DNA of 64,000 nt from Amyelois transitella (taxonomy: Eukaryota > Arthropoda > Insecta > Lepidoptera > Pyralidae). The stretch lies in the NCBI RefSeq assembly GCF_032362555.1, contig NC_083519.1, positions 7,271,501 to 7,335,500 of the forward strand, read 5' to 3'. Under the pieces are notes generated by a model. It did not search any database. It saw nothing but the letters and a program-made list of their open reading frames with translations, and had not been told where the DNA came from. This document shows, one piece after another, positions 46,270 through 59,000 of the stretch (the stretch's first letter is position 1; every line of letters starts with the position of its first letter). The position numbers and the translations under genes are program-made.

Positions 46270-47230
46270 AATATAATTACATACATAAATAAAATCACGC
46301 CTCTTTTCCGGAGGGGTAGGCAGAGACTGCCTCTTTCCACTTGCCACGATCTCTGCGTACTTCTTTCGCTTCATACACATTCATAACTCTCTTCATGCAA
46401 GTTCGGCGGTTTCGGGTACTTTTGACCTGACCCTTTACCAGGACGTCCTTAATTTGATCAAGATACGTTCGTCTAGGTCTTCCCACTCCGACCTTTCCCT
46501 TCACACTCTCCTTGTATATCTGCTTAGTCATCCCGCTTTCATTCATCCTCTCCACATGACCGAACCATCTCAACATACCCTTTTCTATTCCTGTAACTAC
46601 ATCTTCTTTCACATCACAACATTTCCTTATCACGATGTTCCGGTCACTCAATTTCACACCCATCATACTCCTTAACACTCTCTTTTCCACTGCATTTGTT
46701 CCGTTTTCGTGCTTCTTTTACCATACCCAACTTTCACTCCCATACATTAATGTCGGGACCAACACGCCCCTATACTGGCTGTGGCCAGTCGAGCCTTTTT
46801 GGATAGTTTCTGACTGCTCATAAAGGCATGCAAAGCTCCATTCACCATGTTCCCCGCGTTCACTCTCCTTTCAATATCACTATCACACTTGCCATCTGAT
46901 GTAAACTTTGATCCTAGATATACAAACTCTTTCACTTGCTCAACTTTTTCTCCTCCAATCAAAATATTACATGCTGTCATTTCTTTCTCCATTTCAAAAA
47001 CCAGTGTTTTAGTTTTACTTACGTTCACTTTCATTCCTTTCTCTTTTAAAGCTTCACGCATACAGTTTACCATCTCCTGTAATTCTTCCGCTGATGACGC
47101 CAATATAACCTGATCGTCGGCATAGAGCAGACATTTGACGAGTAACTCATTCATCCTTAATCCAATTTCAGACTCTTTCAAATCTGTCAAACTATCCATA
47201 AATAGGTTGGCGGACGAAGTCGCGGGCACA
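46270..47230 (-). pseudogene. RTE-like LINE, 3' part of reverse transcriptase, broken
   Basis: Read on the - strand it encodes the end of an RTE-type endonuclease-reverse transcriptase: motif C LLYADDQVILASSA, a FVYLGSKFTSDG thumb segment, then RNIVIRKCCDVKEDVV, RWFGHVERMNESG and RGKWKEAVSAYPSGKEA at the end, followed by the GCGTGATTTTATTTATGTAT tail. A small insertion shifts the frame near 46.78 kb and an in-frame TAA follows VPTLMYGSESWVW, so it is dead. It is 5'-truncated at about 47230. It is the reference copy for the LINE-tail fragments listed elsewhere. Confidence 0.88.
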
Positions 47231-47442
47231 GCTAGTTTATCGATAAGATTCTATGTTTGATGATGTTCAACACTAGCGCACGGCCGCACGTGTTTATGTT
47301 TTCGATGTGAATGAAATATTGAGAATATTACAATTTTTTAAAGCTCACAACAAAGAAGATTAAAAGTAATAAGGTTTTTAAACACATTTCATTAAATACA
47401 CTGTATGATAGACCATAATTTAACCAAATATTAACCACTTAC

Positions 47443-47510
47443 CGGTGAAAGGTTAAATTCGGCCTATTTTTGCTTTGGCATAAGCCACAATATGCTATTG
47501 AACACTTCAT
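47443..47510 (-). CDS. Orphan THAP-domain first exon
   Basis: An ATG at 47510 opens a 68-base segment encoding MKCSIAYCGLCQSKNRPNLT plus FHR, ending in a consensus donor (CACCG|GTAAGT). Cys-x4-Cys spacing followed by FHRFP-like residues is the start of a THAP zinc finger, a DNA-binding module of host regulators and P-element-like transposases. No continuation was found: the next kilobase in this direction is a LINE relic. It is unlike the THAP exon in the palindrome arms. Confidence 0.45.
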
Positions 47511-47934
47511 TTGTTGTTTATTAACGATTAATATAAGCACAACTTGGTAAACAGTAGAAAAACACGGGATTTCCTCGGAAAAACGTAAAATCCTCACGGT
47601 GATAACTTCCACGAGTAAGCTAAGCGGGCTACTTAAGATGGCGGTGCTCCAGCACAAACACATCGAAGCCAATGAAGAGGGTGCTGATAAAAGAGTGTAA
47701 ACGTTTTTTCTCCCGTTAAACCACTGTTGTGAGAAAGAGACAGATATATCAGTTTTTATTTCTGAGTCAAGTTGAACAATTAGGGCACCTCCATAGAATA
47801 TTATTTCATTGAAACAGAGGCACCGCACGCATGCTCGCACAAACATCAATAAATTTGACACTGACTGACATTAATTCAAGCAAAAAAATATACTTGTATT
47901 TTTTTTATTTGTGGTTCCCGACACAAATATAAAA

Positions 47935-48000
47935 AATCACTTCATCTCTTTCTACCCTGCATGGGATATAGACGTAACTATATATATGTATGTCTGTAAA
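47935..48000 (+). repeat. 265-bp family 3' tail
   Basis: TCTACCCTGCATGGGATATA and GACGTAACTATATATATGTA form only the terminal part of the repeat. Confidence 0.6.
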
Positions 48001-48349
48001 GACATCAGTTACAGGGGAGTTGCAGTAGAGAAAAGTTGCCTTTGCCGTGGAATTCATACGCATGGAATGGGCGCCTTGACTAGGTGCATACAAAACCCCT
48101 GTCCTTGTTGCTATGTCACACTTTGCATTATTGATTTTTAACAAAAGCCATGTTCAACTGGTTCATCTCGACCGCCTCTAAACACTTCAATATGTTAGGA
48201 GTGTTATCTGACTTGTGAGTCTTAACTTTGCCACGCGTGTCACGATTTTAGGTAATTCAGTTTTACCCACAAAGTCGATACTCTAAATACCTACCCACAG
48301 ACCATACGAGTAATATTTTATGATTTTACCCAAAAAAACATTATACCGT

Positions 48350-48620
48350 GCCGTGTGGTTCCCGGCACCAATACAAAAAAGAATAGGACCACTCCATCTC
48401 TTTCCCATGGATGTCGTAAAAGGCGACTAAGGGATAGGCTTACAAACTTGGGATTCTTTTTTAGGCGATGGGCTAGCAACCTGTCACTAGTTGAATCTCA
48501 ATTCTATCGTTAAGCCAAATAGCTGAACGTGGCCATTCAGTCTTTTCAAGACTGTTGGCTCTGTCTACCCCGCAAGGGATATAGACGTGACGGTATGTAT
48601 GTATGTATGTATGTAAACAT
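48350..48620 (+). repeat. Reference full-length copy of the 265-bp dispersed repeat
   Basis: The unit begins GCCGTGTGGTTCCCGGCACC. It continues through GGACCACTCCATCTCTTTCC, GCTAGCAACCTGTCACTAG, GCTGAACGTGGCCATTCAG and CTACCCCGCAAGGGATATAG, and ends GACGTGACGG plus (TATG)n. There is no coding frame, no terminal inverted repeat and no clear pol III box, so it is probably a SINE-like element using a LINE. Confidence 0.85.
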
Positions 48621-48839
48621 TATACCAATTTATTTTTATATGGCGTTCACTATGTTCTGATTTGAAACAAACTAGCTACTTAGGCAGTGTTCTTAGTCCT
48701 CACTGTCAGGCGGAATACCGAATCATTGGTCTACATGTGGTATTTTGGGTAGGCAGGTCAATAATCATCAATAGGCACAGACACTTTTCAAGTTTCTAAC
48801 TTATACTCTTCAAACATGATTCAAATGCCCTTACAAAAA

Positions 48840-48975
48840 GGATAGATACAACAGTTTTGATGGACACGATCAGCTAGATGCACAAACATAAGGCTTGATG
48901 GAATTGAGAGTACCTACCTACCTAACAGGTTGCTAGTGCTAGCCCATCGCCTAAAATAATTCCAAATTTAAAAGA
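48840..48975 (-). repeat. Degenerate 265-bp family copy
   Basis: AAGGCTTGATGGAATTGAGA, CAGGTTGCTAGTGCTAGCCC and ATCGCCTAAAATAATTCC are in reverse family order. Confidence 0.55.
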
Positions 48976-49004
48976 TTCTCCCCCTTTTTTTTTGTTATCG
49001 AAGG

Positions 49005-49170
49005 GGAAATCCTTTTTACGGACAACCCCCCGGGTCTTCACCCGGGAGTGTGGGACTCCTGGCACCTAGTATACCAGCCTACCCACTAAAACCCCTCCCT
49101 CCCTTATTGCCATTTTGAGGCCATCATGGGATCGCAGGCATTTCACCACAAGCTTCTCCCCTGATTCACT
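49005..49170 (-). repeat. Copy of the retroposon family seen at 35.4 kb
   Basis: AAATCCTTTTTACGGACAAC, GTGTGGGACTCCTGGCACCT and GATCGCAGGCATTTCACCAC are the reverse complement of the 35412-35587 body and carry more GC-rich internal sequence. Confidence 0.65.
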
Positions 49171-49803
49171 ATAACAATTTGCGCGTGAATAGAATCAGCT
49201 GGCAATGCTGGCACACACTATTACTTATTTCTTCGTTAGTAGATCGAATCGATCGATCTGATTGATATGGAAGGTCATTATTAAAACCAATTTGATGTTG
49301 CTGGAGTCAGGTGAATCTCGAAAGTTTATCACAATCTGAGACCACAATAGGTAAAATTTAAAGAGTATCGAATTAATTTTAAATGAGGTAAAACGGGGAG
49401 GAAAATTATATTTTTTTAAAAAAAAAAACAGTTTATTGTCTACAAAATTATTGAATAATAAATTAAACTTAAAGTGATTACTCAATAATTGATAACATCG
49501 TCTGTACAATCTGTCTACTTTACTACCTAACTGTGAAAAATAAATATATACTCGCATATGGCATGGGTGAATTTACGACTGATCAATCAATTATTTACAT
49601 AACAATATTCTCCTCATTTAGCAATACCATGTGAACAAAATTACTCCGTACATAACGGCCTGGACTGTAGTTAGACTACACTTAATACTTTGGTGTAAGA
49701 ATAATTTAATTTTTATATAAATACATCACGGAATATTCTTTTGCCCATTTGGTTTTTTTTTATTCCTGGGTTTTTATTCGAGAGTCTAACTATGGAGGTT
49801 GGT

Positions 49804-50031
49804 TTAATTCAGCTTTGAGATGATAGCGTTGGTGTATTCACTGCATTTGCCGGTGCCTCCGAGGTCGCCAGTTAGATGTTTGCCCTCCCGCAGGACTGTG
49901 TAGCAAGCGTTTTGAACGCGGTCAGCGTGGTCGTTAAGCTGAAGATGCCTGAGCATCATGATGGCGGATAGCAGCAGGGCAGTAGGGTTCGCCATGTCCT
50001 TTCCAGCGATATCAGGGGCTGTGCCATGAAC
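49804..50031 (-). CDS. IDH3A: IDH3A alternative last exon, distal copy (canonical type)
   Basis: The acceptor (TTTTAG|GTTCAT) is followed by 75 codons and a stop. It begins [20 protein letters not shown], the normal NAD-type motif with Asp-Ile after Pro, and ends [15 protein letters not shown] signals occur about 40 and 25-30 bases downstream on this strand. It shares about 49 of 75 residues with the proximal copy. Confidence 0.9.
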   Translation of the reverse strand, partial: VHGTAPDIAGKDMANPTALLLSAIMMLRHLQLNDHADRVQNACYTVLREGKHLTGDLGGTGKCSEYTNAIISKLN

Positions 50032-53000
50032 CTAAAATAAAAAAAATATATATAGATAAATTAACATGCGCTCCCTCCGGGAAAGATGTGATTTAAGCAT
50101 GGTAAAATAATAATCTGGCTACCTGTTTGGTTCAACCTGACCCATAAGATCCCGAGTTCGATACTAGGTCATGATGGAAAAATTACTTTTTTAACTGATT
50201 GGTCTGAATCTTGGGTGCGAGGTTATACTAACATCTAAATATTTATTCAAAAACATACATAGTGTCGATGAGTTAGTATCACACAAGTACTTTGGGGTTA
50301 GCTCGATGTGTGACCGTATTTATATATTTTCCCTTATGAGAAAAATGGAGCTTACGTCAACAAAAACCTATGACATATTAAATTCACCTCTATAATTATG
50401 GAATATCTATGGCCATGTGAAAGCAGAAAAATTGGGAAAATCAGAACACCTTTAATCGATTTGATTTTTTTATTCATTACGTTTATTTACATAAACTAAA
50501 TAAATAACACATCTACAAAAGTTGTATTCTTACAGAAATTCATGTACTCGTCGATATTTTAAATGAAAATTTTTAAGTTTTATTGTCAGATTACATCTGA
50601 AAGCTATATGAAATAAATAGTGGCGAACTTATAGTAACGAATAACGTTGAATTTACCCTGCCATCGCAGCGTCACCCTAACTAAATCGCTACATAATCAC
50701 AAAATAAAGGAACTAGGTAATCAAAATATCACGCAAATTAAAAACAAATTAGTGTCCCCAAAAAGAGGAAAATGGAATGATTTCATTAACTATAGCAAAT
50801 AAATTAAGTCTTAAATTAAGCATGTTATTAAAAAATAAAGATTTAATCATAAATTTGTTTGTACCACGGCGTGGCCGAAAATTTTAGGAAAAATAGATAA
50901 ATGCTAGTTTCTAGACCTATTCTAAGGTGGACATTTTATTTTGCCGTGTGATATTGTCACCTCAATGATTTAAAATTACTTAATATATTTTTCCACTCTA
51001 TTCGGCATACTGAGTGCTGTTAAAAAATTGAAAAGAGGTAAATTTCACAATACAATTGAAAAAAATAATTCTTATTTCCTGGCACAAGGATGGCGTGACA
51101 ACAATTAAACTTAGTATATTAGTTAAACGCATAAAAATGCAAAATTTATTTGGAATTATTCCAAATTTGTTAAATTCATTAAAGATCAATAAAAATTTCA
51201 TTAAATTTGCCATGTGTTACAGCACAAACCTTCAGCCACAAAGGCCATTTTTTACCTCGCCTAGAACTGAACTATAAACAGTCCTCAGATTAAGGCGTTC
51301 TCCTTTGAAAACATTTTATTAAATTAATAACCTAAAAATAATTTAAGACTTTCCTGACCCTGCAATTATTTAGGGAGGATTTAAAAGATTGGCGTTTGTC
51401 AAAGAATATAAAGAAATCTGCAATTACACTTTTGTTTCGAAACATGAAAGAATAATATTTATTTATTTAAACTTAATGCACGTAACATGTACAACAGGTG
51501 GACTTAATGTCAAAAGGCATTTTTTGCCAGTCGAACTTTTGGACCAAACTGAGATGGATGTACATAATATCTATGTGTGATGGCCACATAAACTTGCATT
51601 ATTTAAGACTCGCATCAGTATGTATCATCGTACCGATTACAAATATAATTAACCTAGGGTACATTCTTGGAGATCTTACTTATTTCTTATGTTGCCATTA
51701 TTTGTATGTACTATACTTAAATAAAAACGCACACAAAACAGCCAATGTATCACGACGACAGGTTATTCACGAGCTAAATTATCGGTATCATGCAAATAAA
51801 TTCTAAATACACCACTTCCCTTAAGCACCGGACACACTGAGTAGACGTAAACAAGGTCGGCGTGCAAAAGTAACTGTCCTTATCCTACGCGACCGTTTCA
51901 TTAATAATATTTAAAAAAAAACATGATGCAAAGCATATAGAAGGCCGCAGTTACGTCACAACCACGTGACTCGTCAATTATGTATTTTTTTAGAAGTCGT
52001 GAGCCCGTCTTATCCATACTTCTGTTCAGTGTGACATGCACCTAGTATACAGGGTGACATTTAAAACAACTGCATCCTTTTAAACATAGACTATACCCAT
52101 GCTTCTGAGCCGTTTGAGCCTATTTTTATTTAAATTAAACGTCATCATTTTCACATTTAAAAACCCCTCAAAAACTACGTTACACGCTTTATTAAAAACC
52201 AATACTACAAAAAGAAATTAAAACTAAACATGTAAATAAATGTCTGAAAAATAAATTATTTTTCTAGTATCAAGATCAAGTAAAGTACAGAGTTTTCGAG
52301 ATCGCTGAATATTACGCGTCGCTTTTCCGCCGGCCGGGGTGATATTATTACGTATTTAGGATCGTGGATTTTGATACGTTTATTTTTTTTCGTACTTTCT
52401 GAAATATGAACCGATATTTTTCTTTTAACGTTTTTAAATCTCCTTAAGATGAGTACACTTATAAGTTAAATTTATGCAGTTTAATTAAAAGTCACCCTGT
52501 ATACATACTTTTATTGGTATGCCCTGTTGTTACAATCTTCAATAATGTATTTAGTCTTGAGTCATATTTCTCATTGTTGTTTAATACGTATGTATGTGTA
52601 TGGAATGAAAACATCTTTGTTAACATTGTTTTGCATACTCGTCTTTTTAAATTTTTGTCTTGCTTTCTTCCGAGAATACCATCTTATAAGCTGAGATACT
52701 ACACCATGGACCTCTTAAGTGTTATTATCGTGACAAACTTGATAAGTGAATTTAGTCTAGCGTATTCGTAAATCTTTTAATTTTTTAAAGTTATTATCAA
52801 CATTAAGTCTGCATTTAAAAAACATGATTCGGAGATTTTACACTTTTGACGACTGTAACTTTGCACTTAAACATTTACCTATTTGCAGATCTATGTCCTA
52901 AAAATGCATTGATATTTTGCTTAATACTTCTTTGGCAGTAATACCGTTCTATCGCATCTGCGATTTCAAATAAATTAAAAGTAAAACTAAGTGATTCACA

Positions 53001-56000
53001 TAGAGATGTTATATAATAGACACCATTTTGCAAAATTGATTAAAGGATTTCAATACTTTTTTGCCATATTCAAGTTATACGGGATACACAATTGACTAAA
53101 ACAGCATAACCTTGTGGTTGTTGACATTGTTGTCAAACATGATGTATACTCAGAATAGCACAATACTGTAATTTTAGAATCAACTTTTTATTATTATAAA
53201 CTTTGAATGTTCTACTATATTTAACATCTCTATGGTCAGTCATCTTTTTGCGAACCAGCCGCAAAATTTTGCACATAATTTCAGGGTAGTTCCCCGTGTT
53301 CAAATTTAAATCCATAGTGTGCTAGATTAGGTAGCATTTTCTTTCCTTTCTGTAATATTTTTTACTAAATATTGAAAAAATATTGATCTATATCATACTA
53401 GTATGTAATAGTGTCTCGATCACTGTAATAGACCTTTGTTATATAAGTGAATAATATTTTATGTATGTGTAGAGATATATTATTAGTTTCTATGTAAACT
53501 TTAATGATTTTTTAACTTTAACACGATTTGAATGAATAAAAAGCGTCATAATTTAAATTATCGAAAGACAAAACATGTCTACAAGAAGCATATAAATTGA
53601 TGCTAATACCCTACATCAGACTTCAAAAGGCCATGGTTATAAACTTTTTAAATTGGCAATAACAGTGATCAAAACGTGAACGCTTACTCTAAATTGTTTA
53701 TAATCTCATTGGTGTAAGCACTGCAAGAGCTGTTTCCTCCTAAATCCTCAGTTAGCACGTTGCCTTCCCTTAACACCTTGAAGCAGGAACCTTCTATTTT
53801 GTTCGCGTAATCGTGCATCTGAAGATGCCGTAGCATCATTACGGCTGAGAGGAGTAACGCCGTGGGATTCGCCTTGTCCTGTCCGGCGATTCCTGGAGCA
53901 GTTCCGTGCACCTGAAAAATAATATTAAATATGTATCTCTTCCCTTCATGTATCCCTTAAAAAAGATATTACAAATCATGTTCGGTCCACGCCAAAGACC
54001 ATTCACAAATTTCGGAAAATTTTGAAAAATTGTGAATGTCCTTTTCTAATTAGTATATATTGGACACACAATGCTTGTTAGGAGTTTTGTTACTCGATTA
54101 ACAAACCGACTGATATTTGAGGGTATGCAGTATTATGTAAAATATCTCAATTTCCACTAAAAACCAGCAAAATAAATATATATTTGACATGACAGTCCAA
54201 TTTCAAAAAAATTATTAAGCATGACATCGTTAAAAGTATGTTTCTGAAAAATAACTTTTCGGAAATATTTAATGATATAAATCGCATAATACCTACTACA
54301 TCTCAAAGAATGAATGAAGTAGCGACGCGAAATTATTGTAAGTGATTATATGCGAAAACTCGCTTTACTTCATACATACATGTAGCGTCGCGCGTGCATT
54401 CAGACATTTAAAACGTCGTTATTTTTGTTAAAAACAATGTAAACCATTATGACAGCACATTTACAAAAAAGTCATACATAAATTATAGACACAATGAGTT
54501 GTAATACATCTAAATTAGTAACAGTTCAAAGTTAAAAATAAAATGCAAATTTCCTAGACTTATGTTATTTATATGGTAAAAACTTATTTTAACAATAACA
54601 TTATAGTATATGACAAACACAATGATATTATTAGTTTGTTGGTTCACACAATATAAGATGACCAGACCATGCTGTTAAAGTGAGATTTTGTATGAACAAT
54701 AAAATTATTGTATGAAAGGACTAGAACATCATTATTTTGACATTTATAACAACCCATACAATCAAATTTGATTCATGCCCAAACCACTCACTGCATCTAT
54801 GCATCGACCTTTATAAAACTAATGAATTAGAAGTGTATTGCAGACGATGAAAGTAATAAATTAAGTCTGATGTTTATTTTTTCCTTGATGTGATTTGCAT
54901 TCAATTCAGAATTAAAAATAATTGTTTCAATTACCTAACATAAGTTCACAATGCTATGGAAGATCTAATAATCTTAGTTAATTACTTAACCAGCGAAAGA
55001 GGTTTGTGACAATAAACAGAAAATAGTGATGGGAAAAAGAATTTTGGTCGAATATTCGTGGAAACATTTTGGTCCTTTCAACTAAATCAAAAGTACCTAC
55101 TCAAAACCAACGAGAATGTATGAAGTTTTTAAAAATGTTGATGAAATAAAGAAATTATAGAGGGATAAAGGGCAAAAAGAAAGATGTAGTCTCCGTTTAA
55201 CCCTCAGGGTAAAAGGTGTGTTAAAAACAGTCACTGGATAAATGAGCAAAAAAAAAGTAAATCATGCACATACAAAAACAGTCACAATATTAAATGAACT
55301 TGATATAACTATTGTGAACATTGTCTGAAAATTCGATACAATGATGCAGGATATGTGGTTAATATGACAGACAAACTGGGAACATGTTATGCGAAGGTTT
55401 CAAACCCATACCTGTTAAAACATTCTTAATAATCTTAATCATGACTTACATATTCTCAAAATTCTTTGGATCTTCGTCATATCACACCTTATTTTTAAAT
55501 TAAAACATAATTAAAAATATAAATGGAAGTCAATATATAGAAAATATATTAATATAATTATTTGACGTGAATAACTGTGCAGATGTGCGCCCATGTGTAG
55601 TATATATTTTGTTACAAGATTACTAACATTAAAAAAATACACAAATTATAATAAATACTTCTTTACCACGTACGTTAAAAGCACATAGTATCCTACCGAA
55701 TAAGTAAATATACAAATTAAAAAAATATATCGAATTTACTATATCACAATAAATTCTACAGTATGTTCGTTCAAATAGTTTGCTGTACACAAATACACTG
55801 CATAACTTTTTTTGCTATAAATTGTACATCCCATCCAATTCAACCCAGCTTTTCAGCGCGACGGCACTGTTCAACAAACGCAAACTATTTGACCAAGTAC
55901 TCGTAAACTATAGTTAGAAAATAAATGATTACGCTTTCGACGAACAGAAATTGAGTTTAAAAATAATTTTTGGAGTGTAGTAATGACGTAGTAGAAGAAA

Positions 56001-59000
56001 AATAACTCAATAGTTTTCGCATTAATCTCATCTGGGAATCCTGTAGTTGGCGTAAGAAAAACATCATCCTGGCGTTAGTCCCGGGATTTTCCTCGTTTGC
56101 TATGGAGAATATAATACCTAAATTCCGCTCTTTCATTATTCCCTTGGTGATATTTACGCGGCATATGTTTCATCCACTATTCAGGCAGGCAGAACTTTAA
56201 ATTTTAAAAATGTATGTATTTTTTTTCCGACAAATATAATGAATACTTACAGATTCGAACAGGGCACCGTTCTTGCCGATGTTGCCAGACGGCGTCAGAC
56301 CGAGTCCTCCGACCAGACCGGAACACATGTCGGACATGATGTCACCGTACAAGTTCGGCATAACCTAGAAAGTAAGACAGTATAATATATTTAGATAAAA
56401 TTTAATGCCTGGAAATGAAATATGAACCAGATTTTATTTCGTTTATTTATTTGATAAATTCTAGCAATATATTTCCGTTTAAATCGAACACATTAACAAC
56501 AAAAGAAAAAAAAACAACTGATATTCTTTTCTATGTATATTAGTTTGAGTGCTAACTGATGCTCATACATGCAGAGAAAACATCGTCAGGAAACCTGTAC
56601 ATTCCTAACAATCTGTAAGATTGTGCAAAAGTTGCGGAGGTCGGATGGGAGTCCCTTTGTGCAAAAACCTGACCCAAAGTCATGGTCTAGGGCATGTCAC
56701 CCCAGGTTCTTCTCCAGAAAGGTGAGGACGTAACGTAATCGATGCTAGGGCAAAAACAATAATATTTTGGTACCCACAATTCCAAAATCTATTTGTTACA
56801 ATACTCACCAATACGTCAAACTTGGAGGGATCCTGCACCATGTTGAGACATACTGTGTCGAGGTATCGCTCCTCGAAAGTGATGTCGGGGTACTTGGTGG
56901 CGAGGTCGCGACAGCACCGCAGGAAAAGACCGTCGGACATACGCCTGGAAAGCGAAAAAAAAAAGAGTTAGCGATGTGAGGTCAAAGGTGTATTGTGCAG
57001 CGTCGATGGTCGAGTCGGATAACTTAGTTTCCGACTTCTCATCGACGACTCATTCAAGGACCATGTACTTACTATACTACCATAATGATTCTTTACTGAG
57101 TTGCGCACATAATTTTGTTTGATTATTTTCTCACAGTGGTTTCCCTCAGCATAGATAGTCTTACCACTGTGAGGAAACTTTTATATACGACAAATATATA
57201 GGTACGGGACAAATTAGTTTAAACGCGAGTACAACAAGACGGGTATATTATGCTAATATAGGGTATAGTAATCACTCGCATCTACAAAAAAGCCCAGTAT
57301 CCGGCTTTTTTGTAGATGTGAGGACGCAACCTGAATCAACGCCAGGAGATGCAAAAACAAGGTGCATTTTTCACACACGTGAAAATACAGCGTGAAAATC
57401 TAAGGTTAATTTGCCGGCACGGAATCTGCTACTGTATGCACTATACTATTATCACTTTCGACTACGAATGTTATTTTTGTCTTGGGATTAAATTAGATTG
57501 AGTGACAATTGATTCATCCTTCTGACGTCCAAATATTAGGCAGGTTTCTGTTGCTACCGACGGTATCTAGGAGTAGTAAATAAAGTATGCAAAAAATCTA
57601 TGATACGAAAAACAAGAACAAAATATCCGAATCATCTTCAAACTACGTGATTCGATGCAGGTCGCAATAAGAGCAATTTAAAGAATTGACACCGCGCCAA
57701 ACCGGTTCGCTAGTATCTTCATTGCTCGTGTAATGCAATACACGAAGAATTAGCACCAATAAACGCTAGTTATGTGATAATATGATACCTACTACACCCG
57801 TTAATAAATCCATTTAAATACTAGCGACCGTAAAATGCATACTTAAAGCACACATAAAAACAATTAGGTAGTTCTTAGAGTTTTAAGTTTGCTAGTTGTT
57901 ATAGTTCTGACCCTAGATAAAACCTTTTTTCTTTATTTCATCGATCACTTCTTAATTTTTTTTGTGTCCACCAAGCAACAACATCGCCGACTAAGAACCC
58001 CCGGTTAATTTGTCCACCCAACATTTTTTTGTATAAAAGCTCACGTCTTTCCCATCTCCATACATCAGCCCACGCCCGACCGTAGCCTATTCCCGTGGCA
58101 CCGATTCCCAGAGAGCATAAATTGGCGGATCTGGGTGGGTTGTCAACATAAATCAATATCTCGCCTTATCAACGCTAACTAGTACAAGGTCCAAACAGCA
58201 AATATGCATATTATGTAGAGGTAATGTTAGAGGTCTTAAATTATTCAGGCGTGAATTTCTTACATAAAAAATAAAGTTTGTTTTTTTATGTCCTATAGGC
58301 ACATTTCATAATAGTAAGTTTGAATTTATTAAAAACACTAAACAACGATATTTAGCTAAATTAAAAAAAATCTGATAAATTTAGGCTCATTCCATTACAC
58401 ATACCTACGCTTCATCCACCATTTATAACTTTGCATGCAAGTTCGGCAGTTTAAGGTACTCTTCTTCTTGGTACATACATAAAGTACTCCTACGGATATA
58501 AAGGTACTCACATAATATTAGCCTTGTGGACAGCGGTGACCTTCTTCCTCTTGTTGTCACGTGCGAACTGGAACGCGAACTCAGCCACTCTCTTGCTAGC
58601 CTCCTCAGTGATCAGCTTGATAGACTGAACCACTCCATCTACGATCTCGTGCTCAATACCAGAATATTCACCTTCCGTGTTCTCTCTGATAGTCACTACG
58701 TCTACATTGTCGTATAAGGTTTTGATTCTGTAAAAAAGTAGGATTTTTAAGCGGATTTTTACCACAATAAGTGAATAGTACCTATATTCTTTTTCTGTGT
58801 TACATGAATTGAGAGGCAGTGATGAACTCTTACTATTCTCTAGTTTTTATAGATAGATAGACTTACAAACTTGGGATTCTTTTTTTAGACGATTGGCTAG
58901 CAACCTCTCACTATTTGAATTACAATTCTATCATTAAGCCAAATAGCCGAGCGTGGCCTATCAGTCTTTTCAAGACTGTTGGCTCTGTCTACCCCACAAG

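Noticed and set aside
47439-47861. 140-residue frame containing the THAP-like peptide
   Set aside because: The part before MKCSIAYC has no protein-family character. Only the last 68 bases look like a real exon.
49225-49557. 110-residue frame on the - strand near the IDH3A 3' end
   Set aside because: It is rich in Phe/Asn/Lys/Tyr as expected from AT-rich DNA and has no domain or splice support.
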